Positions 51,284 through 61,540 are shown, counted from the stretch's first letter. The stretch is DNA of 64,000 bases from Streptomyces griseocarneus (GCF_014655595.1 NZ_BNBL01000004.1:477680-541679); one strand, 5' to 3'. Notes: generated from the sequence alone by a model not told the origin. Numbers and translations are program-made.

Positions 51284-54130
51284 TTGTCCCCGACCAGCGA
51301 GACCGCACAGGGCGGCCGCCGACTCGTCATCGTCGAGTCGCCTGCCAAGGCGAAGACGATCAAGGGCTACCTCGGCCCCGGATACGTCGTCGAGGCGAGC
51401 GTCGGGCACATCCGTGACCTGCCGAACGGGGCCGCCGAGGTCCCGGCCAAGTACAAGGGCGAGCCCTGGGCCCGCCTCGGCGTGAACGTCGACGCGGACT
51501 TCCAGCCCATCTACGTCGTCAACACCGACAAGAAGGATCAGGTCAAGAAGCTCAAGGAGCTGCTGGCCGACTCCGACGAGCTCTTCCTCGCCACCGATGA
51601 GGACCGCGAGGGCGAGGCCATCGCGTGGCACCTGCAGGAAGTCCTCAAGCCCAAGGTGCCGGTCCGCCGGATGGTCTTCCACGAGATCACCAAGGACGCC
51701 ATCCAGGCGGCCGTCGCCAACCCGCGCGAGCTGAACAAGAAGCTCGTCGACGCCCAGGAGACCCGCCGCATCCTCGACCGCCTCTACGGCTACGAGGTCT
51801 CGCCGGTCCTGTGGAAGAAGGTCATGCCGCGGCTTTCGGCCGGTCGCGTGCAGTCCGTCGCCACCCGCCTCGTCGTCGAGCGGGAGCGCGAGCGCATCGC
51901 CTTCCGCTCCGCCGAGTACTGGGACCTGACCGGCGTCTTCGGCACGGGCCGGACGGGCGACGCGGGCGAGCCGGGCACCCTCGCCGCCCGCCTGACCGCG
52001 GTCGACGGCCGGCGCGTCGCGCAGGGCCGCGACTTCGGCTCGACCGGCCGGCTCAAGGACAGCGCTCAGGTGCTGCACCTGGACGAGGCGAACGCCCGCG
52101 CGCTGGCCGCGGCCCTCGCCGACTCGTCGTTCGCGGTGCGCTCCGTCGAGTCCAAGCCGTACCGCCGCTCGCCGTACGCCCCCTTCCGCACGACGACGCT
52201 GCAGCAGGAGGCCTCGCGCAAGCTGGGCTTCGGCGCCAAGGCGACGATGCAGGTGGCACAGAAGCTGTACGAGAACGGCTTCATCACCTATATGCGTACG
52301 GACTCCACGACGCTGTCCGACACGGCGGTGAACGCGGCCCGCGCCCAGGTCACGCAGCTGTACGGGGCCGACTACCTGCCCGAGAAGCCGCGCACGTACG
52401 CCGGCAAGGTCAAGAACGCGCAGGAGGCGCACGAGGCGATCCGTCCTTCGGGTGATCGTTTCCGCACTCCCGCCGAGACCGGCCTGACCGGTGATCAGTT
52501 CCGGCTCTACGAGCTGATCTGGAAGCGGACCGTCGCCTCCCAGATGAAGGACGCGACCGGAAACTCCGTCACCGTCAAGATCGGCGGGCAGTCGTCCGAC
52601 GGGCGCGACGCCGAGTTCAGCGCGTCCGGCAAGACCATCACCTTCCACGGCTTCATGAAGGCCTACGTCGAGGGTGCCGACGACCCGAACGCCGAGCTCG
52701 ACGACCGCGAGCGCCGGCTGCCGCAGGTCACCGAGGGCGACCCGCTGACGGCCGAGGAGATCACTGCCGACGGCCACGCCACCAAGCCCCCGGCCCGCTA
52801 CACCGAGGCCTCCCTGGTCAAGGAGCTCGAGGAGCGCGAGATCGGCCGCCCGTCGACGTACGCGTCGATCATCGGCACGATCCTCGACCGCGGCTACGTC
52901 TTCAAGAAGGGCACGGCGCTGGTGCCGTCCTTCCTGAGCTTCGCCGTCGTCAACCTGCTGGAGAAGCACTTCGGCCGGCTCGTCGACTACGACTTCACCG
53001 CCTCCATGGAGGAGGACCTCGACCGCATCGCCCGCGGCGAGGCCCAGGCCGTGCCGTGGCTGCGCCGCTTCTACTTCGGCGAGGGCCCCGAGGGCGGCGC
53101 CGCCGACGCCGGCAACGGCGACGGCGACCACCTCGGCGGCCTGAAGGAGCTCGTCACCGACCTCGGCGCGATCGACGCCCGCGAGGTGTCCTCCTTCCCC
53201 GTCGGCAACGACATCGTGCTGCGCGTCGGCCGCTACGGCCCGTACGTCGAGCGCGGCGAGAAGGACGCGGAGGGCCACCAGCGCGCCGACGTGCCCGCTG
53301 ACCTCGCGCCCGACGAGCTGACGGTGGAGTACGCGGAGGAGCTGTTCGCCAAGCCGAGCGGCGAGTTCGAGCTGGGCAAGGACCCGGAGACCGGCCACGA
53401 GATCATCGCCAAGGACGGCCGCTACGGCCCGTACGTCACCGAGATCCTCCCCGAGGGCACCCCGAAGACCGGCAAGAACGCGGTCAAGCCCCGGACGGCC
53501 TCGCTGTTCAAGTCGATGTCCCTCGACACGGTGACGCTCGAGGACGCGCTGAAGCTGATGTCGCTGCCGCGCGTCGTCGGCGCGGACGCCGAGGGCGTGG
53601 AGATCACCGCGCAGAACGGCCGCTACGGCCCGTACCTGAAGAAGGGCACGGACTCGCGGTCGCTCGAGAGCGAGGACCAGCTCTTCAGCATCACGCTGGA
53701 GGAGGCCCTGGCCATCTACGCGCAGCCCAAGCAGCGCGGGCGGGCCGCCGCCAAGCCGCCGCTGAAGGAGCTGGGCACCGACCCGGTCAGCGAGCGTCCG
53801 GTCGTGGTCAAGGACGGCCGCTTCGGCCCGTACGTCACCGACGGCGAGACGAACGCGACCCTGCGCCGCGACGACGACGTCGAGACGATCACGCCGGAGC
53901 GCGGCTACGAGCTGCTGGCCGAGAAGCGCGCGAAGGGCCCGGCGAAGAAGACCGCCAAGAAGACCGCGGCGAAGAAGACGACGACGGCCAAGAAGGCTCC
54001 GGCGAAGAAGACCGCCGCGAAGAAGACGGCCGCCAAGAAGACGACGGCGACGAAGAAGGCCACCGCCACGAAGAAGACGGCGGCCAAGAAGACCGCCGCC
54101 GCGGCGAAGGCGGCGGCGGACGCCGAGTAG
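51284..54130 (+). CDS. topA: DNA topoisomerase I with lysine-repeat tail
   Basis: A 948-residue type IA topoisomerase that relaxes negative supercoils. TOPRIM motifs are VIVESPAKAKTIKGYLG and ATDEDREGEAIAWHL, and the active Tyr is in ITYMRTDSTT (Tyr336). After the core come four Topo-C repeats, GRYGPYVERG, GRYGPYVTEIL, GRYGPYLKKG and GRFGPYVTDG, with no zinc-finger cysteines. The last 45 residues are lysine and alanine repeats (KKTAAKKTTT), which in Streptomyces increase DNA binding and processivity. TTG at 51284 gives the recalled S. coelicolor N terminus. Confidence 0.96.
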   Translation: MSPTSETAQGGRRLVIVESPAKAKTIKGYLGPGYVVEASVGHIRDLPNGAAEVPAKYKGEPWARLGVNVDADFQPIYVVNTDKKDQVKKLKELLADSDELFLATDEDREGEAIAWHLQEVLKPKVPVRRMVFHEITKDAIQAAVANPRELNKKLVDAQETRRILDRLYGYEVSPVLWKKVMPRLSAGRVQSVATRLVVERERERIAFRSAEYWDLTGVFGTGRTGDAGEPGTLAARLTAVDGRRVAQGRDFGSTGRLKDSAQVLHLDEANARALAAALADSSFAVRSVESKPYRRSPYAPFRTTTLQQEASRKLGFGAKATMQVAQKLYENGFITYMRTDSTTLSDTAVNAARAQVTQLYGADYLPEKPRTYAGKVKNAQEAHEAIRPSGDRFRTPAETGLTGDQFRLYELIWKRTVASQMKDATGNSVTVKIGGQSSDGRDAEFSASGKTITFHGFMKAYVEGADDPNAELDDRERRLPQVTEGDPLTAEEITADGHATKPPARYTEASLVKELEEREIGRPSTYASIIGTILDRGYVFKKGTALVPSFLSFAVVNLLEKHFGRLVDYDFTASMEEDLDRIARGEAQAVPWLRRFYFGEGPEGGAADAGNGDGDHLGGLKELVTDLGAIDAREVSSFPVGNDIVLRVGRYGPYVERGEKDAEGHQRADVPADLAPDELTVEYAEELFAKPSGEFELGKDPETGHEIIAKDGRYGPYVTEILPEGTPKTGKNAVKPRTASLFKSMSLDTVTLEDALKLMSLPRVVGADAEGVEITAQNGRYGPYLKKGTDSRSLESEDQLFSITLEEALAIYAQPKQRGRAAAKPPLKELGTDPVSERPVVVKDGRFGPYVTDGETNATLRRDDDVETITPERGYELLAEKRAKGPAKKTAKKTAAKKTTTAKKAPAKKTAAKKTAAKKTTATKKATATKKTAAKKTAAAAKAAADAE

Positions 54131-54338
54131 TCGGCGCTCACTGACAGGCGAGAGGGGCGGTGGGCCGGGTTCCGGTTCGCCGCCCTTCGTCGTGCGGTCT
54201 CATGGGTGACCCTTCGGGGCTTCGGGCTTCTGGCGTGGGTTTCCGGGGGGCCTTCCGGGGGGTACTGGTCCGTACGCGTGTTCGTTCACGCGTTCGGCGC
54301 AAGGTTCAGCATTCGGGCACTCCGGATAGGCTGGCAGG

Positions 54339-57300
54339 ATGACGCGAGCCGAGCAGCCAACAGGGGAAACCCCCACTTCCGAGGCACTGGCGGCGGACTC
54401 CCGCGAGCGTGCCGTACGGGCCCTGCTGCGCTTCCGTCCGCTCAGGCGACTGTGGAGCGCCCAGTTCAGCGGAGGCGTCGGGGACGCCCTCGCCCTTCTC
54501 GTCCTGCTGCTGTTGTCGCTGCAGGCGGCCCTGGTGGCGGGGTCGTTCGGCGGCGGGTACCGGGGCGCCGCCCTGGCCGTCGCGGCGGTCGTCGCCGTGC
54601 GGCTGTTCGCGACGCTCCTCTTCGGAGCGGTCCTGCTGGGGCCGCTGTCCGGGCTGTTCGCGCCCGCCGGTCCGCTGGACCGCCGCTGGACCATGATCGG
54701 TGCGGACGGGCTGCGGCTGGTGCTGCTCGCCCTGGCGCCGACCTGGATCGACTTCACCGAGAGCAAGGCGCTCGCCTGCCTGCTGGTGACGGCCTTCGTC
54801 GTCGGCGTCGCCGAGCGCGTGTGGACCGTGGCCAAGGACGGCGCCGTCCCGGCGCTGATGCCCAACGCGCCGCCGGAGGGCGACGCCGTACGGCCGCTGC
54901 CGGACCACTACGAGGCGCTGCGGCGCCTGACGCTCCGTACGACCTTCGTCGCGCTGCCCCTCGCCGCGGCCGTGCTCGTCGCGATCACGCTCTTCGGCAA
55001 TCTGCTGGGCGGCGCCGGCCTCGAGTGGTTCCACAGCCACCAGCCCGCCCTCGGCGCGTACCTGGCGGCCGCCCTCTTCGCGGTCTCCGGCGTGATCCTG
55101 TACCTCCTGCCGCTGCCCGGCGTCCGCGAGGGCGCGAAGGCGCCTCGCGTGCGCTCCCCGCTCGAGGGAATGCGCCGCCCCAAGACCGCCCAGGGCACGC
55201 CCGACGCCGGCCGCACCGGCGCGATCCCCGTCCTCGTCCTGGCCTGCGCGGCCGTCGCGGGCGCGATCGCCGCGGCCGTCGGCGTCGCGGTGCTGCAGGC
55301 CGGCGAGCTCGGCGGCGGCCCCGTCGCCTTTGGGCTGCTGGTCCTCGCCCTCAGCGGCGGCCCGGTCGCCGGGATCCGCGGCGCGCGCAAGGTCCTCCCC
55401 GGCTTCTCCCGCCGCCGCTTGCTGGCGCTGTCGCTCGCGCTGACCGGCCTGGCGCTGCTGGCCGCCGGCCTGGTCCCCGATCCGACGACCGTGCTGCTGC
55501 TCCTGCTGCTGGCGGGCGTCGGCGCGGGCGTCGTCGCCAACACCGGCCACTCCCTCCTCGACCAGGAGACCGAAGAGAACCGCCGGGCCCGCACCACCGA
55601 GCACCTGCACGCCGTCGTCCGCGTCAGCGTCGCGCTGGGCGCGGTCGTGGCGCCCGTCTTCGCCGCCTTCGTCGGCCCGCACCGGGTCGAGAGCGGCAAC
55701 TTCGTCTTCGCGCACGGCGGCGCGGCCTTCACGCTGATGCTCGTCGGCGCGCTGCTCCTGCCCGTCGGCGCGCTCGTGCTGGGCAAGACGGACGACCGGC
55801 ACGGGGTGCCGTTCCACAAGGACCTGCTGGACTCCCTGCGGGGCGGCGACCCGACCGAGGGCATCAGCACCAGCGGCTTCTTCATCGCCTTCGAAGGCGG
55901 CGACGGCGCCGGCAAGTCCACGCAGGTGCGGGCGGTCGCCGACTGGATCCGCGCCAAGGGCCACGAGGTCGTCGTCACCCGCGAGCCGGGTGCCACGCCC
56001 ATCGGCAAGCGGCTGCGCGCCATCCTGCTGGACGTCGCGTCGGCCGGGCTGTCGGACCGCGCGGAGGCGCTGCTGTACGCGGCCGACCGCGCCGAGCACG
56101 TCGACTCGGTCGTGCGCCCCGCCCTCGAGCGCGGCGCGATCGTCATCTCGGACCGCTACATCGACTCCTCGGTCGCCTACCAGGGCGCCGGGCGCGACCT
56201 GTCGCCGACCGAGATCGCCCGCATCTCCCGCTGGGCGACCGACGGGCTCGTGCCGAACCTGACCGTGCTGCTGGACGTCTCGCCGGAGACCGCGCGCGAA
56301 CGCTTCACCGAGGCGCCCGACCGGCTGGAGTCGGAGCCCGCGGAGTTCCACCAGCGCGTCCGCACCGGCTTCCTGACGCTGGCCGCCGCCGACCCGGGGC
56401 GGTACCTGGTCGTGGACGCCGGCCAGGAGCCCGAGGCCATCACCACCGTCGTACGCCACCGGCTCGACCGGATGCTGCCGCTCTCCCAGGCCGAGATCGA
56501 GGCCCGTGAAGCGGCCCGCAAGGCGGCCGAGGAGGAGGCCCGGCGCAAGGCCGAGGAAGAGGCCGCGCGCAAGGCGGAGGAGGAGCGCCTGGAGCGCGAG
56601 CGCCAGGAGCAGCTGGCCCGGCTGCGCGCCGAGGAGGAGGCCCGCAAGCGGCGCGAGGCCGAGGAGGCCCGGCGCCGCGAGGAGGAACGCCAGGCGGAGG
56701 AGGCCCGGCAGCGGGCCGAGGAAGCCCGCCGGCAGGCCGAGGAGGAGCGCAAGCGACGCGAGGCGGAGGAGCGTGCCCACGCCGCCGAGCAGGAGCGGCT
56801 GCGCAAGCAGGCGGCCGAGGAGGCCCGGCTGCGCGCCGAGGCCGAGGAGCGGCGCCTGGAGAAGCAGCGCAAGGCGGAGGAGGCCCTGCTGAGGGCCGAG
56901 CGGGCGCGGATCGCGGCGGAGGCGGCCGAGGCGGCTGCGGCCGCTGAGGCTGTCGAGGCTGCTGCTGCGGCTGATGCCCTGACTGCTGGTGCTGGCGCTT
57001 CTCCGGCGGTTGCGGACGAGGCGCCGACGGTCGAGCGGCCCTCGCTGCGCAAGCCGGACGGGCGCGGCGATGACGGCTCCCGGGGCGGCACGGACGCGCC
57101 GACCGTGGAGACGCCGGTGCCGGGCGCGGGCGCTCCTCGTGACGCGGTCGGTGACGCGGTCGGTGGCCCTGCTCGTGACGAGGTCCGTGACGCGGCTCGT
57201 GACGCGGCCCGTGACGCGGCGGAGGCGCCGACGGTCGAGCGGCCGTCGCTGCGGAAGCCGGAGGCGCGGGACGGTGGCGAGGGCCCCGGCGCGAGTGCCG

Positions 57301-58076
57301 GTGGCGGCGCCCCGGCGCCCCGTACGGCCGACCCGCGGGGGGCGTGGACGGCGAAGCAGTCCGCTCCGGCCGGTGAGACGCCCGCTCCGCGGGCGTCCGA
57401 GGACGCGCGGGCGGCCGGCCGCCCGCCGGTCGTCGGGACCGCGGCCTTCCGCAAGGCGGCGGGCGCGCACGATGCGGGAGACGCCCCCACCGTCGAGACG
57501 CCGGCCCCGCGCCGGCCCGGACCCGGTGGCGCCCGGAGCGCGAAGGGCGCGGGTGCGGAGGACGAGACGGCGGTCCTGCCGCCCGTCCGGGACGCCGAGG
57601 ACGAGACGGCGGTGCTGCCCCCTGTCCCCGCCGCCGAGGACGAGACGACCGTGCTGCCGCCCGTGATCACCGGTGGGCCGGTGATCCAGCGCGTCACGTG
57701 GGGCGTCGAGCCCCCGGCGGGCGAGGCCGGTTCGGAGTCGGAGGAGACGGCGGTGCTGCCGAAGCCGGCCACCCCGCCCGTACCGGCCGCGCGGCCGGAG
57801 AACCCGGCGGACCGGGTGCCGACCTGGCTGTTCCGGCCCGAGGACGGCGACGCCGGCGGGACCGGCGGCGAGGCCGGCGCCGACGCGCGGCCGGGGGCAC
57901 GGGACGGATCCGAGCCCACCCGTGAGCTGCCGCCCGTCGCCGACGACCGTACGGACCGTCCGGTGCGCAAGGCGCGCCGCCGGCCCGATTGGGCCGACGA
58001 CGAGGCCCCCACCCTGGCGGACGACCTCCTCGGGCGCCGGAAGCGGGGCAAGGGCGAGGAGCGCGAGCGCGACTAG
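54339..58076 (+). CDS. tmk: Thymidylate kinase fused to an MFS-like domain and a long charged tail
   Basis: A 1245-residue protein. Residues 20-490 are a 10-12-helix membrane domain of MFS type. Residues 514-717 are dTMP kinase, with the P-loop EGGDGAGKST (Lys526) and the SDRYIDSSVAYQG lid Asp-Arg. Residues 718-880 are an uninterrupted Glu/Arg/Lys/Ala segment with i, i+4 salt-bridge spacing, a single-alpha-helix or coiled-coil rod. Residues 880-1245 are disordered and repetitive, with APTVERPSLRKP twice and EDETAVLPPV-like units four times. Only the kinase is required by known chemistry; the membrane domain would fix dTDP synthesis to the membrane. Confidence 0.93.
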   Translation: MTRAEQPTGETPTSEALAADSRERAVRALLRFRPLRRLWSAQFSGGVGDALALLVLLLLSLQAALVAGSFGGGYRGAALAVAAVVAVRLFATLLFGAVLLGPLSGLFAPAGPLDRRWTMIGADGLRLVLLALAPTWIDFTESKALACLLVTAFVVGVAERVWTVAKDGAVPALMPNAPPEGDAVRPLPDHYEALRRLTLRTTFVALPLAAAVLVAITLFGNLLGGAGLEWFHSHQPALGAYLAAALFAVSGVILYLLPLPGVREGAKAPRVRSPLEGMRRPKTAQGTPDAGRTGAIPVLVLACAAVAGAIAAAVGVAVLQAGELGGGPVAFGLLVLALSGGPVAGIRGARKVLPGFSRRRLLALSLALTGLALLAAGLVPDPTTVLLLLLLAGVGAGVVANTGHSLLDQETEENRRARTTEHLHAVVRVSVALGAVVAPVFAAFVGPHRVESGNFVFAHGGAAFTLMLVGALLLPVGALVLGKTDDRHGVPFHKDLLDSLRGGDPTEGISTSGFFIAFEGGDGAGKSTQVRAVADWIRAKGHEVVVTREPGATPIGKRLRAILLDVASAGLSDRAEALLYAADRAEHVDSVVRPALERGAIVISDRYIDSSVAYQGAGRDLSPTEIARISRWATDGLVPNLTVLLDVSPETARERFTEAPDRLESEPAEFHQRVRTGFLTLAAADPGRYLVVDAGQEPEAITTVVRHRLDRMLPLSQAEIEAREAARKAAEEEARRKAEEEAARKAEEERLERERQEQLARLRAEEEARKRREAEEARRREEERQAEEARQRAEEARRQAEEERKRREAEERAHAAEQERLRKQAAEEARLRAEAEERRLEKQRKAEEALLRAERARIAAEAAEAAAAAEAVEAAAAADALTAGAGASPAVADEAPTVERPSLRKPDGRGDDGSRGGTDAPTVETPVPGAGAPRDAVGDAVGGPARDEVRDAARDAARDAAEAPTVERPSLRKPEARDGGEGPGASAGGGAPAPRTADPRGAWTAKQSAPAGETPAPRASEDARAAGRPPVVGTAAFRKAAGAHDAGDAPTVETPAPRRPGPGGARSAKGAGAEDETAVLPPVRDAEDETAVLPPVPAAEDETTVLPPVITGGPVIQRVTWGVEPPAGEAGSESEETAVLPKPATPPVPAARPENPADRVPTWLFRPEDGDAGGTGGEAGADARPGARDGSEPTRELPPVADDRTDRPVRKARRRPDWADDEAPTLADDLLGRRKRGKGEERERD

Positions 58077-58223
58077 CGCGTGGGCTGGTGCGGGCCGGTG
58101 CGGGTTGGTGGGTGACGCTGCGGTCATGCCCGGGCGGTCCGCCGCGTCCGCGGACGCGGGCCGCGTTGTCAGTGGCGTGTCCCACAATGGGTAACCGCAG
58201 GACGGACAGCGCGGAGGACAGCC

Positions 58224-59438
58224 ATGGCGGTGTGGGACGACCTGGTCGGCCAGGACCGGGTGATCGAGCAGCTCGCCGCTGCCGCGCGCGACGCTGACGC
58301 GCTCGTCACGGCGGAGGCCGCCCCCGGCGGGCCCGGGCCCGGGGGCGCGTCGAAGATGACGCACGCCTGGCTGTTCACCGGCCCGCCCGGCTCGGGGCGG
58401 GCCACCGCCGCCCGGGCCTTCGCGGCCGCGCTGCAGTGCGTCAGCCCGGACCGCGCGTCCGGCGGACCGGGCTGCGGTTTCTGCGACGGCTGCCACACCG
58501 CCCTCGTGGGCACGCACGCGGACGTCGAGGTCGTCCGTACGGACGTGCTCTCGATCGGCGTCAAGGAGACCCGCGACCTGGTCCGGCGCGCCCAGCTGTC
58601 GCCCGCCGGCGGCCGCTGGCAGGTGATCGTCCTGGAGGACGCCGACCGGCTCACCGAAGGCGCCGGCAACGTCCTGCTCAAGGCGGTGGAGGAGCCCGCT
58701 CCGCGCACGGTGTGGCTGCTGTGCGCGCCCTCCCTGGAGGACGTGCTGCCGACGATCCGCTCCCGCTGCCGCTCCCTGACGCTGCGCACGCCGCCCGTCG
58801 GCGCCGTGGCGGACATCCTCGTGCGCCGGGACGGCATCGAGCCGGAGCTGGCCGACCGGGCCGCCCGGGCCACCCAGGGCCACATCGGCCGGGCCCGCCG
58901 CCTCGCCACCGACGAGCGGGCCCGCGCCCGGCGCGCCGCCGTGCTCAAGATGCCGTTGCGGGTCGCCGACATGGGCGGTGCCCTCAAGGCCGCCCAGGAG
59001 CTGATCGACGCCGCCTCCGAGGACGCCAAGCAGGTCGCGGAGGAGGTCGACACCAAGGAGACCGAGGAGCTGCGCGCGGCGCTCGGCGCCGCGGCGGGCA
59101 CCGGCGGCCGGCTCCCGCGCGGCACGGCCGGCGCGATGAAGGAGCTCCAGGACCGCCAGAAGCGCCGTGCGACCCGCACCCAGCGCGACAGCCTCGACCT
59201 GGCCCTGACCGACCTCACCGGCTTCTACCGCGACGTCCTGGCGATACAGCTCGGCTCGCGCGTCGAGCTCGCCAACACCGACGCCCGCGCCGACCTGGAG
59301 CGGATCGCCGCCGGCTCCCGGCCGGAGGCCACGCTGCGCCGCATCGAGGCGATCGTCGCCTGCCGCCAGGCCCTCGACCGGAACGTGGCCCCCCTCCTTG
59401 CCGTCGAGGCGATGGCGGTGGCGCTCAGAGCGGGCTGA
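58224..59438 (+). CDS. holB: DNA polymerase III delta-prime subunit
   Basis: A 404-residue clamp-loader subunit. The P-loop is GPPGSGRATAA with Arg59 in place of the catalytic Lys, as expected for delta-prime, which stabilises the loader without hydrolysing ATP. Zinc ligands are Cys72, Cys84, Cys87 and Cys90 (CGFCDGC), and VLEDADRLTEGAGNVLLKAVEEP and IRSRCRSLTL follow the family. A C-terminal extension of about 150 residues is Arg/Ala-rich and helical. ATG at 58224 is used. The order tmk-holB is conserved in bacteria and supports the call. Confidence 0.92.
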   Translation: MAVWDDLVGQDRVIEQLAAAARDADALVTAEAAPGGPGPGGASKMTHAWLFTGPPGSGRATAARAFAAALQCVSPDRASGGPGCGFCDGCHTALVGTHADVEVVRTDVLSIGVKETRDLVRRAQLSPAGGRWQVIVLEDADRLTEGAGNVLLKAVEEPAPRTVWLLCAPSLEDVLPTIRSRCRSLTLRTPPVGAVADILVRRDGIEPELADRAARATQGHIGRARRLATDERARARRAAVLKMPLRVADMGGALKAAQELIDAASEDAKQVAEEVDTKETEELRAALGAAAGTGGRLPRGTAGAMKELQDRQKRRATRTQRDSLDLALTDLTGFYRDVLAIQLGSRVELANTDARADLERIAAGSRPEATLRRIEAIVACRQALDRNVAPLLAVEAMAVALRAG

Positions 59439-59658
59439 GGCGCCCGGGAGGAGCGAGGGGTGTGCGGGCGCGTGAGTAATACGGGCGGGGCGGGGCAGAC
59501 CGCAGGTTGGGTGATTCCTCACTCGTACGAGGACTAGTGACCGGTAAGGCTGGCCAAGGCGGGTATCCGTCCGGATACGCTCCGTAAAGCCCGCATGTGG
59601 TGCGTGATGCGCGTCATGTGCGAGATGCCACCTGTCTCCCACCCCGAGGGACCAGCCG

Positions 59659-61260
59659 ATGGACACCAGCCGCCTGCTCCGTACATCCGGCACGCTCGTC
59701 GCGGCCGCGGCCCTGCTGATCTCGGCGGCCGTCGCGGGAAGCGCGGTGCCGAGCGCGAGCGCGGCAGGGTCCGGCAGAGCGCGGGAGGCGGCCGCCGACG
59801 CCCCGGCGCCCCCGCTGGAACCCCTGCCCGTCGCGGTGCCCGCCGCCCTGCGCCCGTACTACGCCCAGAAGCCCGCCTGGCGGCCCTGCCCCGGCAAGAA
59901 CGGCGCCGGATTCGAATGCGCCACGCTGCGCGCCCCCCTGGACTACGACGAGCCGAAGGCCGGGGACGTCAGGCTCGCGGTCTCCCGCAAGAAGGCCACC
60001 GGCCACGGCAAGCGCCTCGGCTCCCTCATGGTCAACCCCGGCGGCCCGGGCGGCTCGGCGATCGGCTTCCTGCGCGGGTACGCGGCCGCCGGCTACCCCG
60101 CGCCCGTCCGCGCCCGGTACGACATGGTGGCCATGGACCCGCGCGGCGTGGCGGCGAGCGAGCCGATCCAGTGCCTGTCCGACGAGGAGATGGACGACTA
60201 CGCCCAGGTCGACCAGACCCCGGACGACTCCTCCGAGGTCCGCGAACTGGTCGCCGCGTACAAGAAATTCGCGACCGGCTGCGCGGACCGCTCCGGCCGG
60301 CTCCTGCGGCACGTCTCGACCGTCGAGGCCGCCCGCGACATGGACATCTTCCGCGCGGCCCTGGGCGACGAGAAGCTGCACTACGTCGGCGCCTCGTACG
60401 GCACGTTCCTCGGCGCCACCTACGCCGGGCTCTACCCCTCCCGCGTCGGCAGGCTCGTCCTCGACGGCGCGCTGGACCCCTCGCTCGGCCAGGAACAGGT
60501 CAACCGCGACCAGAACGCCGGCTTCCAGACCGCCTTCGCCTCCTTCTCGCAGGACTGCGCCCGGCACGACGACTGCCCCCTGGCCTCGGGCGGCCGCACG
60601 GAGGTCGCGGCGGCCCGGCTCAGGGCCTTCTTCGACCAGCTCGACCGTTATCCCCTTCCCACGGGCAAACAGCGCGAGCTGACCGAGAGCCTGGCCACCA
60701 CGGGTGTGATCTCCGCCATGTACGACGAGGCGTCCTGGCCGCTGCTGCGCAAGGCCCTGAGCAACGCCCAGCACGGCGACGGCGCCCTCCTGCTGCGCCT
60801 GTCCGACGCCTACTACGAGCGCGACGAGCACGGCGCCTACAGCAACCTGATGCCCGCCAACTCCGCCGTGAACTGCCTCGACCTGCCCCCCGCCTTCAGC
60901 GGCCCGGCGGCCGTCCGCCGGGCCCTCCCCGACTTCGAGAAGGCGTCCCCCGCCCTCGGCACGAGCTTCGCCTGGTCCGCTCTGACCTGCGCATACTGGC
61001 CGACCCAGGCCACCGGCACCCCCCACCGCATCACCGCCACGGGCGCCGCCCCCATCCTCGTCGTGGGCACCACCCGCGACCCCGCCACCCCCTACCCCTG
61101 GGCCCGCGCCCTGGCCTCCCAGCTCTCCTCCGGCCGCCTGCTGACCTACGACGGCGACGGCCACACCGCCTACACCCGCGGCAGCTCCTGCGTCGATTCC
61201 GCCGTCAACGACTACCTCCTCACCGCCACCCCGCCCCCCGCCTCCCGCAAGTGCACCTGA
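59659..61260 (+). CDS. Secreted tripeptidyl aminopeptidase (alpha/beta hydrolase, SlpD/SlpE-like)
   Basis: A 533-residue secreted serine hydrolase. A Sec signal with AAALLISAAVAGSAV and an ASA cleavage motif occupies residues 1-36, with no lipobox. The nucleophile elbow is VGASYGTFLG (Ser246), VVGTTRDPATPYP supplies Asp and DGDGHTAY the His. A four-helix lid lies between. This is the tripeptidyl aminopeptidase S33 family, whose Streptomyces members release tripeptides from the N terminus of secreted proteins. ATG at 59659 follows GAGGGACC. The C terminus ends in Cys, probably disulfide-bonded to an earlier Cys. The gene fits the SlpE position downstream of holB. Confidence 0.92.
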   Translation: MDTSRLLRTSGTLVAAAALLISAAVAGSAVPSASAAGSGRAREAAADAPAPPLEPLPVAVPAALRPYYAQKPAWRPCPGKNGAGFECATLRAPLDYDEPKAGDVRLAVSRKKATGHGKRLGSLMVNPGGPGGSAIGFLRGYAAAGYPAPVRARYDMVAMDPRGVAASEPIQCLSDEEMDDYAQVDQTPDDSSEVRELVAAYKKFATGCADRSGRLLRHVSTVEAARDMDIFRAALGDEKLHYVGASYGTFLGATYAGLYPSRVGRLVLDGALDPSLGQEQVNRDQNAGFQTAFASFSQDCARHDDCPLASGGRTEVAAARLRAFFDQLDRYPLPTGKQRELTESLATTGVISAMYDEASWPLLRKALSNAQHGDGALLLRLSDAYYERDEHGAYSNLMPANSAVNCLDLPPAFSGPAAVRRALPDFEKASPALGTSFAWSALTCAYWPTQATGTPHRITATGAAPILVVGTTRDPATPYPWARALASQLSSGRLLTYDGDGHTAYTRGSSCVDSAVNDYLLTATPPPASRKCT

Positions 61261-61359
61261 CCTGCGAGCTCCCCTCCCCGGCCGCCGTGTACGGAGCACC
61301 CCCGGAACCTGTGTAGACTTGGGCGCGCTGCTGAAGCCGACCTCGGTATCCGGCAGCTT

Positions 61360-61433
61360 GCCGCCTTAGCTCAGTTGGCCAGAGCAACGCACTCGTAATG
61401 CGTAGGTCTCGGGTTCGAATCCCGAAGGCGGCT
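61360..61433 (+). tRNA. tRNA-Thr(CGT)
   Basis: A 74-nt tRNA on the plus strand. The acceptor stem is GCCGCCT/AGGCGGC with T discriminator, the D loop has AGTTGG, the anticodon loop CTCGTAA carries CGT (threonine ACG), and the T arm has GGTTCGAATCC. CCA is not encoded. The following genes look accessory, so the tRNA may be the junction of a genomic island. Confidence 0.94.
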
Positions 61434-61438
61434 CAGAG

Positions 61439-61473
61439 AAACCCCAGGTCACATTGCCCGTGACCTGGGGTTT
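61439..61473 (+). terminator. Terminator of tRNA-Thr
   Basis: AAACCCCAGGTCAC (61439-61452) pairs with GTGACCTGGGGTTT (61460-61473), a 14-bp stem around a 7-base loop, followed by TTCT. It is a standard intrinsic terminator. Confidence 0.9.
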
Positions 61474-61540
61474 TCTGCTACCCGGGGCGTGACGGGTCGC
61501 GCGGCCGGGGCTAGTTCCGGTTCATCGCCGAGGAGGTCCA

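Noticed and set aside
57000..57760. CRISPR or satellite array in the repetitive 3' part of tmk
   Set aside because: The repeats are in frame and vary at the protein level. There are no unique spacers and no cas genes.
54306..59693. 1795-codon minus-strand frame opposite tmk and holB
   Set aside because: It is antisense to tmk and holB, whose motifs are clear, and has repeat-biased composition.
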